This document shows, piece after piece, positions 45,130 to 56,667 of a stretch of DNA of 64,000 bases. The stretch is from assembly GCA_002205965.3 (NCBI GenBank), contig NADL03000634.1, positions 62,001 to 126,000 of the forward strand, in the 5' to 3' direction. Each line of letters starts with the position of its first letter. Position 1 is the first letter of the stretch. A model generated the notes under the pieces. That model saw only the letters and a program-made list of their open reading frames with translations. It did not search any database and had not been told where the DNA came from. This DNA comes from Kappaphycus alvarezii (taxonomy: Eukaryota; Rhodophyta; Florideophyceae; Gigartinales; Solieriaceae). Both the position numbers and the translations under genes were made by a program.

Positions 45130-48120
45130 AACCGGGTCGGTTTAGTCCACGCGTGGCAAGACGCCGAAAATAAGCTCGAACGGTGAAGCTCCGGAGAGAA
45201 GAAGGCGACCGCGGTATCCTTACAATACTTCAAGGAGTAATTACTCCCAATCCACTTCTTGAACAAGGATGGTCCTCTTGTGAATTTTCTCTATAACATT
45301 ATATTGGCCCTGTCATCAGACATGGGAGCGTAAGCTAATAAATTGACTCGGTGCTTACGTTGGTTCTTCATAAAGCTTGAAGTAGAGGTGGCTGTCGAGC
45401 AGCGGGTATTGAAGGATGTAAGAGTCCTAGGGAGGGCTAAAAAGTAAATAATTTCCTTCTCTGCGATAATTGTGGTAGTTTCCGATGACGATTCTAATAT
45501 AGCAGCCGCGATTGGTTAACCGGTGAGATACTCAACTGCAATGAACAAATTATTCATTCCCTTCCTCGTCGTCGGTAACAGCCGAGCGAAGAAGATCTAA
45601 TATATCTCCAATATGTTCGTCAATGTAATATTTGGCGTTTTTCGATATGGTGGTAAAGATTGGCCTCCTCGCAGCCATCGCAACTTTTCACATAGTAGTA
45701 GGTATCTTGATGGATCTTCGGACACCAAAAACGACCCGAAACTAGTTTTTTTTGTAGCTTCTCTATGCTATTGTCCAACTTTTTCACGCAATAAAGCGAA
45801 CATATCCTTTCCTTCACGAAATGGACAGAATTTAGCCGTTGTGGTTGAGCCTCAAACTCTTTTCTTCCCACGCCATCAGATATTAAATCATCCACTCAAT
45901 CGATCTGCGCTTGTCTTCCTCTTCTACTAAGATCTTTAACACCTGTAAATTACAAGGGAATTCGAGCAGAAAGGTTTTCAGGTGGTATTTTCTACTCCTC
46001 GACGTCGGAATTCATTATGGAGATAAGGCCTCCCCCATCGGCTTCAAACCATAACAAGAGTGCATCTGGATCTGTACGAGAGAGAAATTTGGCCGCTTTC
46101 TTGTTTGATCCAGGCCTACACTCGGCTTTTAGCTCGTAATATGCACATAAATACATCCACCGGCCCAGTCTTCCATGATAATAATTGTTCCATAACGCGT
46201 AAAGAAGAGCTTCTTGTTGGTTTAAAAAGGCTTAATAATTCCGTTCCGCAAATCGCATCATTCAGCTTACGTGTTTTACGTGGTAAAACTCATTTCCTTC
46301 CTTACTTTGCGCGAAGAAAGCTCTCATGGAAATATTTGACTGATTTTTTCCAAAATAAAAGAGTATAAAGGTACGGAAAAGCTAAAAAGGTGAAGAGGCA
46401 AGCCCTTTTATGAGATTATTGAAAGCTATACATATAACTTCTGACCATTCAAACTTCTCTTTGCTTAAATTCGCAGTGTGAATAGTAGCTGATATACCAG
46501 CAAAAGCCGTGATGAAATAACAGTAGTACCCCGCAAGGCCAACTTGTTCACGCAACTCAGTCGAATTTTTGGGAATTGGTTCTTCCTTTATGGCCTTATT
46601 CTTTTCATAGTCGAAGTGCACCCCGTTCTTTTCAACACAGTGTCCGAGCAGCCTACCCAACGGCTAAGAACCCTCGCAGTTGTTAATCTTGAGCTTCATT
46701 CCAGCCTCTCCTATGGCTACGAAGACAACAAGTAAATGCTCGATGTGCTCCTCAATGGAATTGGAATCCATATTGAAGTCATACAGGTAGGAATGAGCAA
46801 ATTTAGTGTTTTATGATGTATTCCATCATTTGTTGGAATGATATAAGCGCGCTAATTATTTTCAGAAGCATCACTTCGAACTTGAAATTACAGAAACGGC
46901 TGACATAATTCGTCATTTCTTTGCCTTTTCCACTCATAATTTTCTGTTAATACTCAGTGAAGAGATTTAGGGTAGTGAATACATATCTATCTTTTAAATT
47001 GTCTCATGTTTCTCCTATCTTAGGATATCTAGCAGCCGTAGGCCTTCATTTTACAGTTCACATTGTGGTATTCCCTACAATAACGGGGTCTCCCATCTTT
47101 CTTTGTTACTGTGAAGACGGGAAACGGCGAGGCGGAAGGTGCGGAGGGATGGATACCAGCATACAGCATATTGTTGATTTCTGATGGGCAATATTCGACG
47201 AGCCCTGTGATAAATCCCCATAAGTTCCTTCATTTCGATAGAATGATTCTTTGAAACTGATTCCATGCGTAAATAATCTATATTTCAGAGCACGATTCGT
47301 GATTACCAGAGCGGGCTATTGGTCTTTTTCTGCGTTTTTTCTTGCAAATGAGTCACTCGGGCCCTTAATACGTAACGCATTTCCTCTTTTGTTTTCTTCT
47401 TCGTCGGTAATAACTTTTCCGCTGCTCGGTTTTGCGACTTTTCAGGGATGTTTTTCTTCCAAGAGAGCTAGGAACAGTTCTTCCTATTAATCCGAAGAAC
47501 CCAGCCGAATATTCGAATAAGATGGGAATACTCCCTGGAGATCGCAATATATTTGCCTCGTACCAGCTTCTCCTCGGTCGATTTAGTGTCCTGGTCGAGC
47601 GAAATTATCATGGAACGCATGTGAAAACAGAAGGTTGTTCCCCTAAATCCATATTTGCACGCATAGCAGAGAGCGTGGGCAGACTGATAATAATATCCAA
47701 CAGATATTTCTAGCCAACCAGGAAGTTCATTTTGACGCCTTAGTCTCCAAATATTGTCAGAAACTTGATTATCAATCCAGCACATGAAGAGCTATCACCA
47801 TTTGCGATAATGATTCCCTTCGACGTGTAGTTCGGTGACATATGCAAATAGCGAGACACATCAATTTACATCACATCAGGCACGGCTCCGGAATCCAGTA
47901 GCTCCCAGATTTTAGTACCGTACTCCTTTATCAGAACCAGCTTAAGTAATCGAGGACCAGATTTCGAAACGACTACAACACGCGAAATAAACTGTTTCCC
48001 AACCAAACTGAGCTTAACCTTGGAAACTCCTTCAAACTCAGCACGAAGAACTTTAGACAAACGTGAAACCACAACTAGGATTCCCGAGATAGGAGAAAAC
48101 GTCATATTTTCGACTTATTG
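45130..48120 (-). mobile_element. Old Ty3/gypsy pol relic
   Basis: Order on the minus strand: protease near 47866-47890 (LLDSGAVPDVM); RT with SPFPVFTVTKKDGRPRY (about 47100-47160), SYLYDFNMD where YLDD is expected (about 46770-46800), and the post-RT linker GHCVEKNGVHFD, TELREQVGLAGYYCYF and FEWSE (46382-46660); the integrase zinc-binding region GRFWCPKIHQDTYYYVKSCD..C (45620-45740); integrase core AVEYLTG*PIA with the Trp codon changed to TAA (about 45520-45545); and GASPFELIFGVLPR (about 45150-45200). Order and motifs are those of Ty3/gypsy elements. Many stops and frameshifts make it long dead. Confidence 0.8.
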
Positions 48121-48214
48121 CTGAAGTATACTAGATTTATTCTTCCCGTCGCTCTCTTTCGAGGATTTTCCCTGTGGCTGATAATGTGAAAATTTCCTTC
48201 CTTTTTTATTAGGG

Positions 48215-48410
48215 TTAGGGCATCCTCGTGCGCGAGGCCATACACCTGAAACACGGGGACTGGGTGGCCAAGAATTGTTTTACAGTAGTAATGACGACTG
48301 TACGAACATATAACAATCATATAAAATGTATCAAGTGAGAGATATAAAATTACAGCAAAATAATCATATATACCCCCTTATCCACGAAAATCACCTCCAG
48401 CAGCGAGAGA
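48215..48410 (-). mobile_element. Right terminal repeat of the old Ty3/gypsy element
   Basis: The 5' repeat for the minus-strand element. GTGCGCGAGGCCATACACCT, TTACAGTAGTAATGACGACT and ATCCACGAAAATCACCTCCA align with the left copy. The protease lies about 110 bp inside it, so little or no gag remains. Confidence 0.55.
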
Positions 48411-49185
48411 AGTATATATCTACCCATTTTTTGGGTAATGAGCACCGACTGATTGAATAATCAGTTCACAGCTAACTTGATGTATCAAATCGGTCACATC
48501 GTGTAGGGCTCACAAATAGACTTCAATGGTACAGACGACCAATAGGCGTACCTGATACGCCGGTAGATCTGCGTGCGAAAAAATGCGTCCGAGGAGTGTC
48601 ATTTCCTGGAAACAAGGGTACGAACTCCTCGATAAATAAAACAATCTCGGGAACAAGAGCACTAAGGGAATCAAAACCCAGGGGCTAGAATTGGAAGTCC
48701 TGATCACCGAAAAGTTTAGAGGGTTGTACCGGGGGGCATTTTCAGCTTTTTCTTTAAGTTTGAGACCTTGCGTTAGTGCGTGAGGGCAGTAATCACACCA
48801 GCGACCTGCATCTACCCCGTGAGTGAGGACTATTTTAATGGGGACGTCACTAAGACGTCACATGTGATGGGACAGTCCGAGAGGCTGGATTTAGGTTCAC
48901 TGCTGGCATAAGGAGGATATCTTTAAAACAATACCAGAAAGGCTGTGATATGATACAGCAGCCCAAATCATAACCCATCTCCAGCTTTCTGAAGTTATGA
49001 AAAACACTGCCGCTCTTTCCTTAAATCGTGGTGAAATACGCAAAATTTTCAAAAAAAGTGTAAATTAATCGTTTTTTCGTCTGTAAAAATAACATCTTTC
49101 TGATCGAATGAGTTCTAGGTCAGGTGTTCTTCAGTCCACTCATATCTGACTTTTTCTTGTTTAATCTTCATTACGGGAACCGTTT
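48411..49185. other. No supported gene
   Basis: Flank of the old element. Short frames only. Confidence 0.4.
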
Positions 49186-49189
49186 TTTC

Positions 49190-49565
49190 ATACACTATGT
49201 CGGTGGGTGGACGCTTGTCGCGCTTTCATCACTTGGAGACTAAACGCAAAACGGTTAAAGAAGTCGCGGAGCTCCTTTCGAAGGGAGTAAAAGCGACGAT
49301 AAGCAGCGAAGGAAGCAAGCCGGCCGGAAAAAAACCCTTCCCGTCTTCGCCCAAGGCGCCATTGATATCAATCTCGACAGGGGAGAGTAGGATATCGTTT
49401 CGGTCGCAGTCAGTGCCTTAATGAAGATTCTTCTCGCGATCTGCGATTGTAGCGGCAGCGCCTTCGGTAATCTTACTTGGCGAGATGTGGCAGCGAGCGA
49501 AGTTGTGGGCAACAGTAAAGTCGACGGGGATATTGGTATTGTGATGCCTGTAGGCTGCGAGAATT
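49190..49565 (-). mobile_element. LINE C-terminal domain, truncated copy
   Basis: On the minus strand: PVDFTVAH, CHISPSKITEGAAATIADRE, KNLH*GTDCDRNDILLSPVE, IDINGALGEDGKGFF. The frame then slips. The copy ends at 49190, at the QARQ-equivalent codons, without the 3' untranslated tail. Confidence 0.7.
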
Positions 49566-50090
49566 TAAATGTCCAATCGTAACAGTCTGTGGTAAAGTAA
49601 AGAGTTCTCGAGGGAAAGAGTCCAGCAGGTCATTGATAAGACCAAAAGAATCAATATCTATTACAAATTCTGGGTAACCATCGTCGGTAACGTCCGTATA
49701 CTATACAACAGACTCCTATATCAAAGACGCGGGGCTATCCGAAAGAGCCAATATTTTTAAAGCAAGAAGGGAGGCTATTGTAACAATCAAAGTAATAAAG
49801 TAAACAGAAGCCAAAAATTTTAAGATAAATAAATTGAAATATTATAATTCTTCGTAACCATCATTTCATGGGATACTTACATTGAAGTTAAAAGTTCAAT
49901 GATCCCATTTAATTGTCAAAGACCCGCCCATTTCAGAAATGGTAGAGTCAAATCGGAAATAACCGCCTTTCCCAACAGAAAAATAGTTTAAAAGACTTAA
50001 AGAGGACTAATTGACTATCCATATACCAGTTTCACTCAACTACACAACCTGGCACAATACCATTCCCAAATTGCCTTCACACAGCCCACT
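49566..50090. other. No supported gene; left flank of the young LTR element
   Basis: AT-rich sequence. The five bases before 50091 are CCACT, close to CTACT after 62796, a possible target-site duplication with one mismatch. Confidence 0.45.
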
Positions 50091-50853
50091 TGTGGGAACC
50101 TGGCCTTTTATTTTCGCGCGCCCATACTGTTCTCACTACAGTACGGACAGGCTCTTCTGTCCTGGGCACACATGTAGTGCCACGTGTGATTGCCAAGTTT
50201 TAGGGCCACGTGTAGGGTCAAGGCAATTACATTTATTCCCTTAATTCTCCCTTTACTTTAGTAATTACTGTGGGACTAATTAGCTGACAGTGCCACAATA
50301 GGTGGCACCGTTTTTTCAGGGCCGTCAGCCTTAGGATCCCTACCAGTAAACGATCGAACCAATGGACCAACTTCCATCCCCAAAATTCCCTGACCAGCAC
50401 TACCGAGACCGGAGTAGTCCGGTGTAACTAGTTTGTCTAGGTTTTGCCTAGTTGAGTGACCAGCAAGCCTAGCGCTGCACGAGATCACTACAGCTAGACC
50501 AACTAGCGTGCGTCCAGAGTAGGCGGCGCTACTCGTGTCCGTAGTAGACACAGTGACCGGAATAGTCACATTGTACTAACCCTTTGGGGCCTTCCCCGGA
50601 GTAGGATCGCCTACCCTAACTAACCATCTCCCTCCTCCTTTCTCCTTTTCTCCCCTTTTTCCTTCTCAAATCCCCACTCCAGGCCCACCTGGAGGATACT
50701 ATGGCGTCCTCCTAGTCCTTTTCGAGCGCGACGTACCGGCGCTATACCCTGCTACTTTCGTAGCTGTCTAGCCCAGCTAGACTGGTCTCCCGAAGAAGAT
50801 TTGCTTTTAAAACCCCCACCTGGTGCGTGGACCTTCCATTCCATTCTACTGCA
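50091..50853 (+). mobile_element. 5' LTR of the young Ty3/gypsy chromovirus
   Basis: It starts TGTGGGAACC and is about 98% identical to 62037-62796. Its last 20 bases agree less well, so the right end (CA at 50853) is approximate. Hairpins inside include ACCGGA/TCCGGT, GTAGG/CCTAC, CTCCAGG/CCTGGAG and GTCTAG/CTAGAC (50766-50782). A possible primer-binding site, TGGTCTCTCGACC, begins about 3 bases after the end. An antisense frame of about 97 codons (50276-50569) is preserved in both LTRs. Confidence 0.85.
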
Positions 50854-51129
50854 AGTGGTCTCTCGACCTGGAAAGGTTTTACTTTCTGTGGAACCATTGA
50901 GTGGATTCTTTGAAGAAGGACTAACTTTTATTTCGTTTTGTGGTTTGTTCCACTGAAGAACCGCAAGATACCTCTTCCTTTGGATGTGAACAGCCAATGA
51001 AGAACCTCGGATCGCGCTTCGCGAGGATTTCCTCGTGTCAACTACTCCAAAAATGGAAAAGGATCGCGTACTTCGCGACCGCGCAATCAGGGAACTCCTG
51101 ATCCTCTTCCCAAGCTGGGATCGTCTCAG
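50854..51129 (+). other. Leader between the LTR and gag
   Basis: It contains the putative primer-binding site at about 50857 and several hairpins, for example ATCGCGTACTTCGCGA near 51062-51077. Confidence 0.4.
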
Positions 51130-52545
51130 TTGGTGGAACAGATAACGGGCGAACCCGTTCAAGTTGCTCAACCACCGGCGATGCCGGAGGAGTCGACTGG
51201 GATTCCCCCAGTTTCAACAAAGGCCGAAGACCTGGCCGGATCTGGATTTGAGGATGTCCCTCAAATTTTCACTAACTCCCGAGCTTCGCTTAGTGATTGC
51301 TCATTTCGAGCAAGCGCTACCAGATCGTGTGACTGTCTTCCAGTCAGCGCTGGAAGAGAAGATGAAAGAGAAGGAAGACTCATTCCACACGACTCTCCGT
51401 CAGGAGATGGTCGCCCTCTGCAAAGAGGAGCGATGAGTAGCGGATGCTACTCACGTTGGCCGACTCGTCGGAGCCGCCATGGCCGACTCACCTCTCGAAC
51501 AGAAGCTCGAGGACCTCAAGCAGGAGCTTGAGGTGTAGAAGCGCAAGGTTTCAGACTTGCGTGATAAATTGCGGGAGGTTGCCCTCCGCAGAGATCATTC
51601 TCCGGCATCTAGCCGGAGCCCCGTACCAAAAGGTACAAGTGACAGGCGTCGCAAAAGCTTTGTCCGTGACCAAGGCCCGGGTTGCCCTGGACTCCACTGT
51701 CGCGTTTATGACATCAGTGGGAAGCCACGAAGTGTCCGCAGTTACTCCGCCGAGCGCGTCAATCGCTGGGTCCAGAACCATCTGGAAAAGAAGGCCAGCA
51801 AGGCCGAGGCCGAGGATATCTCGGAATGGAAAAACCGTGGGGAGCGAGAGCTTACCCCCAAACGACAACCCTGGGTAGGTCCAAGATATGACGATCTCAG
51901 AGAGATCCACCCGGCCGAGGTGAATTTCGCTCGCGTCGTTTCGTATCGAAGGTATCGCCAGCGCAACACCGACTAGAACATCGTTCGTGACGTGCTCGCC
52001 AATACTGGCGACCATTACAAACGCCTCAAGCATTTTCTTGGCGCGCATAAGTTTGATGAGTCAGATCCCATCTCAATAATCCCGTTCTTGTCTGCGTACA
52101 AGAAGGTATGCGATAACTATCGCGTAAGTGAGGGAGCCGCCCTCATCTTATTACCACACTTTCTCTCGGGTGAGGCCCGAGAACATTTCGAAGCCAACTT
52201 CGAACTTGGCGAACAAGGTACTGTAGGATTTGACTCCTACCCTCGAGCAGTGCAGTTCTTGCTGCGCATGTACGCCACCGATCGCACGATCGAGAAGGTG
52301 GTCGAATACATCGACAACCTCCGGCAGAAGCCGGATGGAACGAAGCTAGCCTTTGCTAGTCGCCTGCGCAAGATTTTGAGGTCCTGTGGTGCGGAGTACA
52401 CCGAGGAGGACCTGATGACGCGCTTTGTAAGGGAATTCTTGCCTGACTTGAAGCCGTTGCATCAAATTGAGCGTCAATCCTCTTAGACTCGGGACAACAC
52501 GAGTTCTTTTCTGGACTTTGTCGAGAAGTCCGCAGCACTTGGGTA
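51130..52545 (+). pseudogene. gag: gag (capsid) of the young chromovirus, broken
   Basis: The frame starts proline-rich (EPVQVAQPPAMPEE at 51150-51200). It shifts to a coiled-coil segment (FEQALPDRVTVFQSALEEKM, then KEKEDS, about 51310-51430) and a basic region. Then comes a capsid-like helical domain from 51992 with HFLSGEAREHFEANF, YIDNLRQKPDG and ASRLRKILRSCG. Stops interrupt it at 51434 (TGA), 51536, 51974 and 52484 (all TAG), and frames slip near 51270 and 52545. The layout (coil, capsid-like, then zinc knuckle) is that of a Ty3/gypsy gag. Hairpins occur throughout, for example CTCAAG/CTTGAG at about 51519-51536 and GTAGGA/TCCTAC at about 52225-52242. Confidence 0.75.
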
Positions 52546-53223
52546 CGCACACCGCCCCTTGTGCAGAAGCAGGCACCCCTGCCAATATTATCCCGGAGAG
52601 CAGCAGCCCTTTCCGTGGATACCATCGACGAGGTAACCGCCTCGCAAGAGCGCCGCCGAATGGCCGCTCGACACAATGGCGATCGAATATTCGCCTTACA
52701 TCCGGAAGAGTGTATCGCCTCTTCAAGACCGCATGACTCAGCAACAGAGTTCGAGTCAGCCCGTTCACGGGTTTCTCAGGAGGAACCTGACGCAAGGTTA
52801 GCCGTGATACCATCACGTAGACCGCGGCGCCCGTCGTGGACACAGCCCACCAAGAACCAGAAACCTGGTTGTGTTACAACTGAGGTTCAACCCTCAGATT
52901 TTTGCTTTGAGTGCTACCGTTTGGGACATCGCCGTCCCAACTGTCCAGATCAGGGTATACCTGATGCAGACCCGCATTTTGCGATTGTCGTCCAGGGCAA
53001 CTACAACAAGTTGTCCAAACAACAGAAGGATTTCCTTCGAGCCGTAGGAAGAGCACCGCCCTTCCTAACTGCGGACGGGAAAGGCCTGTCTTATGTTCAA
53101 GAAGCACCGGCACCGCCGGTGAGATCGGAACCACCATCGAGGGAAGCCTCGATTATCGCAAAGAAGGATGAACTCCATGTCTCTTTTTCGGACAATGACG
53201 TTCCGACGGAGTCGAGAAAATAA
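52546..53223 (+). pseudogene. gag: Nucleocapsid with a CCHC zinc knuckle
   Basis: The open frame of about 220 codons carries one retroviral-type zinc knuckle, CFECYRLGHRRPNC (C-x2-C-x4-H-x4-C), at about residues 116-129. A basic region (SRRPRRP) comes before it and a proline-rich linker after (EAPAPPVRSEPPSREAS). It binds the element's RNA in this family. It ends at a TAA (53221), but the same frame continues into the protease. Confidence 0.8.
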
Positions 53224-53936
53224 GAGGGGTCCGTCACAGCAAGAATCCACCCACGTAACCCCCCTCCCTCGAGGGGATGGTTGCGCGTTCCCGACTCGGG
53301 ACCTCCAAAGGTTGGAATCCTACCTAGTCCTTTTGAACTTCACCGCCACGTCACAGTGGAGGAGCATCGAGCAGATCCTATCTGCTACATATCGCGATAC
53401 AACTACAAAGCTGTCGCAGAACTTGGAGTCACCCAATATATGCTTCAAGCATACAACACCGTGTCTGACACCGGTAAAGGACCAAACTTGGTCAAGGCAG
53501 CTTGCCTGCCAGAAGAGATTGCTGCTAACGCCAACCGCAAACAAGAGATAGTTAACCTATCTAGTGCTTCAAACCATCGTCTGAAGACAATGGGATTGGT
53601 AGCATTTACACTACTCATTAGGGACTTGACAGTCAAGCAACCCTTTCTAGTCGTCGAGGAACTCGACGCCGATGTTATCATCGATACTACCTTCATCGAC
53701 CAGCAGGTGGAAATCATCCACATCCGTCGCTGAGAGGTGGTCCTCTGTAGCGGAGCTACAGTGCGGATCCACAAAAGACCCGCAGCGGTACCGTTTCGTC
53801 GCGCATCAGTGAAGACTAAACCGTTCTTCGAGGAAGTTCCTCGAAACAAGCTCGTGCGGACCACCCGCCGATTTGAACTGCCTCCCGAGTCGGGGAGAGT
53901 CGTGGAAGTTCAAGCTTCCTTCAAGGGGATCTCTTA
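53224..53936 (+). pseudogene. pol: Aspartic protease domain of pol
   Basis: In the same frame as the nucleocapsid, AYNTVSDTGKGPNLVKAACL (about 53450-53510) holds the DTG active-site triad typical of Ty3/gypsy proteases. ELDADVIIDTTFIDQQ (about 53660-53706) corresponds to the flap/second-strand region of the protease. A TGA at 53731 breaks the frame. The protein continues to 53982 in this frame and then shifts. Confidence 0.75.
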
Positions 53937-55886
53937 TTGGAGACATACTCCAGACTGTACCAGAAGTCTCAGGTTAGCCTGAGCAATGGAGTTGTCTCAA
54001 CTCAACCGAGCAAGTCATTCTTGGTTAAGATCTCGAACTTCTCAACCAAGACGCGAGACCTGGCAAAGGGCCATATAGTAGGGTATGCATCGCCGATGCC
54101 CGATATTGTACTCGAGTTTAACCTCGATGAGGAGCAAACCAGCCAGGAGGAAACGCCTGTGCCGTCGCAACTCGGCCCCGCCTATGAAAAGTTGGGGGTT
54201 GATGACGTTGACTTGTAGCAACTCACCCCCGATTCTCAGAAGAAAATACGAGGCATGCTCGTCAAACACGAAGCCATGTGGTCAAGACACCTTGCTAAAA
54301 TCCTGGTAACGGAACACAGGATAGACTTGATCCCTGGGTCAGTCCCAGTGAGATCCCACCCCTATCGCGCCGGCACAAGGGCCCGCGAAGTGGAAACGGA
54401 AGAGGTCAAGCGAATGCTTGACGCAGAGGTGATTGAGCCCACTCAATCGGAATTCGCCAGCCCTGTAGTGCTGGTCCCCAAACCGGATGGGATCAAGCGG
54501 TTCTGTATTGACTACCGCAAGCTCAACGCCATCAAGCTCAAGCACAGCTACCCGTTGCCCCGTATGGATGAATTCTTACACTCCCTAGGTGAGGCAACGG
54601 TATTCACCGCCTTATATTGTAACTGCGGTTACTAGCAAATACATATCCGCGAGGCGGACAAGGAAAAGACAGACTTTTTATTTCATGAAGGCTGTTTCTG
54701 GTATTGCCGGCTGCCTTTCGGTCTGTGCAATGCACCAGCCACGTTCCCGCGGATGGTCGACATCCTTCTGGCAAGATACAAGTGGAAGTCTTGTTTGGTA
54801 GATGATTATGTCATCCAAATATACCAATATTTGTATGACCTAATCATCTTCTCCAAGTCCATCGAGGAGCACCTAGATCATGTTGACGAAATGCCCAAGG
54901 TACTCCGAAAGTCAGGAGCTTCCCTGAAATTGAAGAAGTGTTCGTGGTTCACCTCCACGGTGAACTACGTCGGCCATGCTATTCGGCCGGGCAAACTCGA
55001 GGTTGCCTCGAAGAACATTGAAGCTGTGAAAGGTTTCAAACCGCCACAGACGCAAACGCAACTTAGGAGTTTCCTCGGTCTTTGTAATTTGTATCGGAGA
55101 TTCGTCCCGAACTTCTCCATAGTGGCGGCGCTACTCAACAAGTTGTTGAAAAAGTGGAACACCTTCCAACTTCCAGAGCTTGACTGTGACCAAATGGAAG
55201 TGTTTACTTCCCTGAAGCAGGAACTTATCGAGCCGCCTGTGTTGACGTTACCCCAACCTAATCTATCCTATTCGGTCGACACCGATGCGTGCGACGAACA
55301 AGTAGGTTGTGCCCTACTTCAAGAATACCCGGATGGAACTCGCCATTCTATCGGCTATTGGAGCCGCTCGCTTGGTCAAGCCGAGAGAAATTGTTCCACG
55401 AGCGAGAAAGAATGCCTCGCTGTTGTATTGGAAGTACAACTGCTCCGCCCATACCTTGAGGGAGAATTCCAACTCTTCACAGATCACCAAGCGTTACGCT
55501 GGTGGATTACATCCACCGAAACCACCGGTCCGTTGGCTCGCAGGAGTTTACGCCTCCTTGAATTCGACTACACCTTTAGATACCGAAAGGGGGTGCAGAA
55601 TCAAATAGCAGATGCTATGTCTCGGTTGCATACCGAGGGCAAAACGGAGTTCGCCGGAGATTGGGAAGTACCTTGCTTCCTGGTCGAAGCTGAGGAGGAT
55701 TCTTCAGTCCTTAAAGAATTTTCCATCGGATTGGGATTTTCCCAACTCCGTAACGAAGCAAGGCCACCCTTGTTGAAACACGGAACATTCCCACGTGTTT
55801 TTTCCAAACGCAGGGAGCCTGCATCGGATCCTTCGAGTGTCATAGACTTCGATGACATCGACTGTGAAGACAGTCTGGACTACTAA
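53937..55886 (+). pseudogene. pol: Reverse transcriptase and RNase H of pol
   Basis: One frame (interrupted by TAG at 54216 and 54633) runs through ASPVVLVPKPDGIKRFCIDY (RT motif), TALYCNCGY*QI where LDxxSGYWQI is expected, RLPFGLCNAPATF, then QYLYDLIIFSKS where YLDDxIIFS is expected. Both RT active-site positions thus read Tyr for Asp, and about 10 codons look duplicated just before YLYD. The linker SFLGLCNLYRRFVPNFS follows. RNase H is intact by eye: YSVDTDACDEQVGCAL, STSEKECLAVV and LFTDHQALRWW. It ends QNQIADAMSRL. The domain order RT, RNase H, then integrase is Ty3/gypsy-like. Confidence 0.9.
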
Positions 55887-56667
55887 TTAGTCTCGTTTGA
55901 CGCAATCTCGGTAATAGAGCCAGCTCGTAAGCTGGAACCGCTCACAACGGAGGAGATCATCCGAGAACAAGAGAAAAATAACTTATGTAAGGAAGTGAAA
56001 GACGCCTTCACCACTGACAAACGTAAAGTTCGTGACTTAACGATCGACCAGAGTGGACTGGTCGGGCGCCTAGCGAAGATCGACTACTCAGTACAGATCT
56101 ACGTACCATCGTCGCTCCGCTCGCGTGTGTTAATGATATCTCATTTCGCAAAGATGGGAGGAACAAGAATGTACATCACCTTACGTCGTACTTTTTATTA
56201 ATTTAGCATGGCGGTGGACGTCTATAATACCGTGCGGAAATGTAAGAGCTATTCTAAAGAGCGGATCGCTCTTAGGAAGCATGCAAACTTCCTCAAGTTA
56301 TTACCAGCCTCGAGCCGACTCGAGTTTGTGGTATCGACATCATCGGTCCCTTACCAAGGACTTCCTTGGGCTATCGATATTTGTTGTTCATCACGGATAG
56401 ATGTTCGAAGCTTGTTCGAACAGTTCCATTTCGGATCGTTACCGCAGTGACGATCACCAAAGCATTCTGCGAACAATGGGTGTTCGTATACGGGAGCCCC
56501 GTATATTTGCTGTCTGACAACGGAGGTCAGTTCGTCAGCAAGTTCTTCCAGAGCATATGCTCTGTCTTGGGCACGCGTAGCATGTTTACGACGGCTTATC
56601 ATCCGCAGACCAACGGTCAGACGGAAAGATTCAACAGGACAATCCTGTCGGCCTTGCGTCACTTTTG
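55887..56667 (+). pseudogene. pol: Integrase with zinc-binding and DDE core, frameshifted
   Basis: It continues in frame after a TAA at 55884. The zinc-binding part is damaged: GHPG-type residues are lost, CxxC reads CKSY, and TFY*FSM has a TAA for the Trp of FYWPxM. After a frameshift near 56350 the core is well kept: ITDRCSK, then LSDNGGQF and YHPQTNGQTERFNRTI, with 35 residues between the second Asp and Glu, as in the DD35E family. Hairpins such as GTTCGAA/TTCGAAC (56404-56422) and ATACGGG/CCCGTAT (56493-56509) lie in the coding sequence. Confidence 0.85.

Noticed and set aside
52346..52843. Minus-strand frame across gag
   Set aside because: Antisense to a clearly recognisable gag and zinc-knuckle region, with no motif of its own.
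51434..54635. Reassigned TAG codon in the LTR element
   Set aside because: TAA and TGA interruptions and frameshifts occur as well. Decay is simpler.
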